This document shows, piece by piece, positions 13,906 to 13,917 of a stretch of 13,917 bases of DNA. Numbering within the stretch: position 1 is the stretch's first letter; every line of letters starts with the position of its first letter. Origin of the DNA: an uncultured Muribaculaceae bacterium (lineage in GTDB: Bacteria > Bacteroidota > Bacteroidia > Bacteroidales > Muribaculaceae); the NCBI GenBank assembly GCA_910587925.1, contig CAJUOC010000019.1, positions 36,485 to 50,401 of the forward strand, written 5' to 3'. The position numbers were made by a program, and so were the translations under genes. A model generated the notes under the pieces. It did no database searches, was not told the DNA's origin, and saw only the letters and a program-made list of their open reading frames with translations.

Positions 13906-13917
13906 TCACGGGGTTGC

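Larger units (their letters stand above)
13486..13917. other. Non-coding, structure-rich intergenic region up to the window end
   Basis: No credible coding frame is seen: the single minus-strand frame (13542-13862) has no recognisable domain and a composition unlike the genes nearby. I find no tRNA cloverleaf, rRNA, tmRNA or RNase P signature. The stretch is dense in hairpins: 13569-13583 (6-bp stem, 3-nt loop), 13647-13697, 13769-13797, and the long inverted repeat 13716-13763/13859-13905. The window end (13907-13917) repeats, inverted, the 11 bases at 13787-13797, so the repeat family may continue to the right. Confidence 0.7.

Noticed and set aside
13486..13917. tRNA, tmRNA, RNase P or SRP RNA gene
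   Set aside because: I looked for cloverleaf and family core motifs and found none, despite the strong secondary structure.

Overview
This window is most likely a chromosomal segment from a GC-rich Bacteroidales bacterium, perhaps Muribaculaceae or a relative; the family is a guess. Three observations support this. Several starts are preceded by the Bacteroidota-type promoter (TTTG, 20 nt, TAnnTTTG) and lack Shine-Dalgarno sequences. The recF-DUF721 gene pair and the TPR-tailed PIF1 helicase fit the group. The AlaS, RecF and exopolysaccharide proteins look like the versions found there.

Layout from left to right. Positions 1-510 are non-coding and hold a tandemly duplicated unit of about 236 bp studded with a 24-bp hairpin element in alternating orientation. 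Next, on the minus strand, is an aquaporin (570-1256) with its terminator at 511-549. A two-gene polysaccharide export operon follows on the minus strand: a Wza-like outer-membrane lipoprotein (3771-4604) and a Wzc-like tyrosine autokinase/co-polymerase (1379-3769). It has a clear promoter at 4646-4677 and a terminator at 1285-1334. A PIF1-family helicase with a TPR tail (4719-6713, minus) is divergent from a C39-like/VKOR membrane thiol oxidoreductase (6778-7800, plus), across only 64 bp.

The right half is a minus-strand run: alaS (10489-13116), a secreted esterase (9601-10422), recF (8492-9604), a DciA-like DUF721 protein (8212-8505) and a FadM-like thioesterase (7772-8212). The last four overlap by 1 to 14 nt and almost certainly form one transcription unit. 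alaS is separated from them by a 40-bp perfect palindrome. The alaS promoter lies at 13156-13187.

Upstream of alaS, 13236-13476 is a GC-rich 32-bp minisatellite with a 64-bp higher-order period. From 13486 to the window end there is no credible gene, but there is dense inverted-repeat structure, including a 22-bp stem whose G-U pairs make it stable only as plus-strand RNA.

Most genes are recognisable housekeeping or envelope functions. I did not find a clearly new multi-gene system. The least explained parts are the two repeat regions at the window edges, the palindrome between alaS and the esterase, the VKOR with a degenerate peptidase-like head, and the helicase-TPR fusion.
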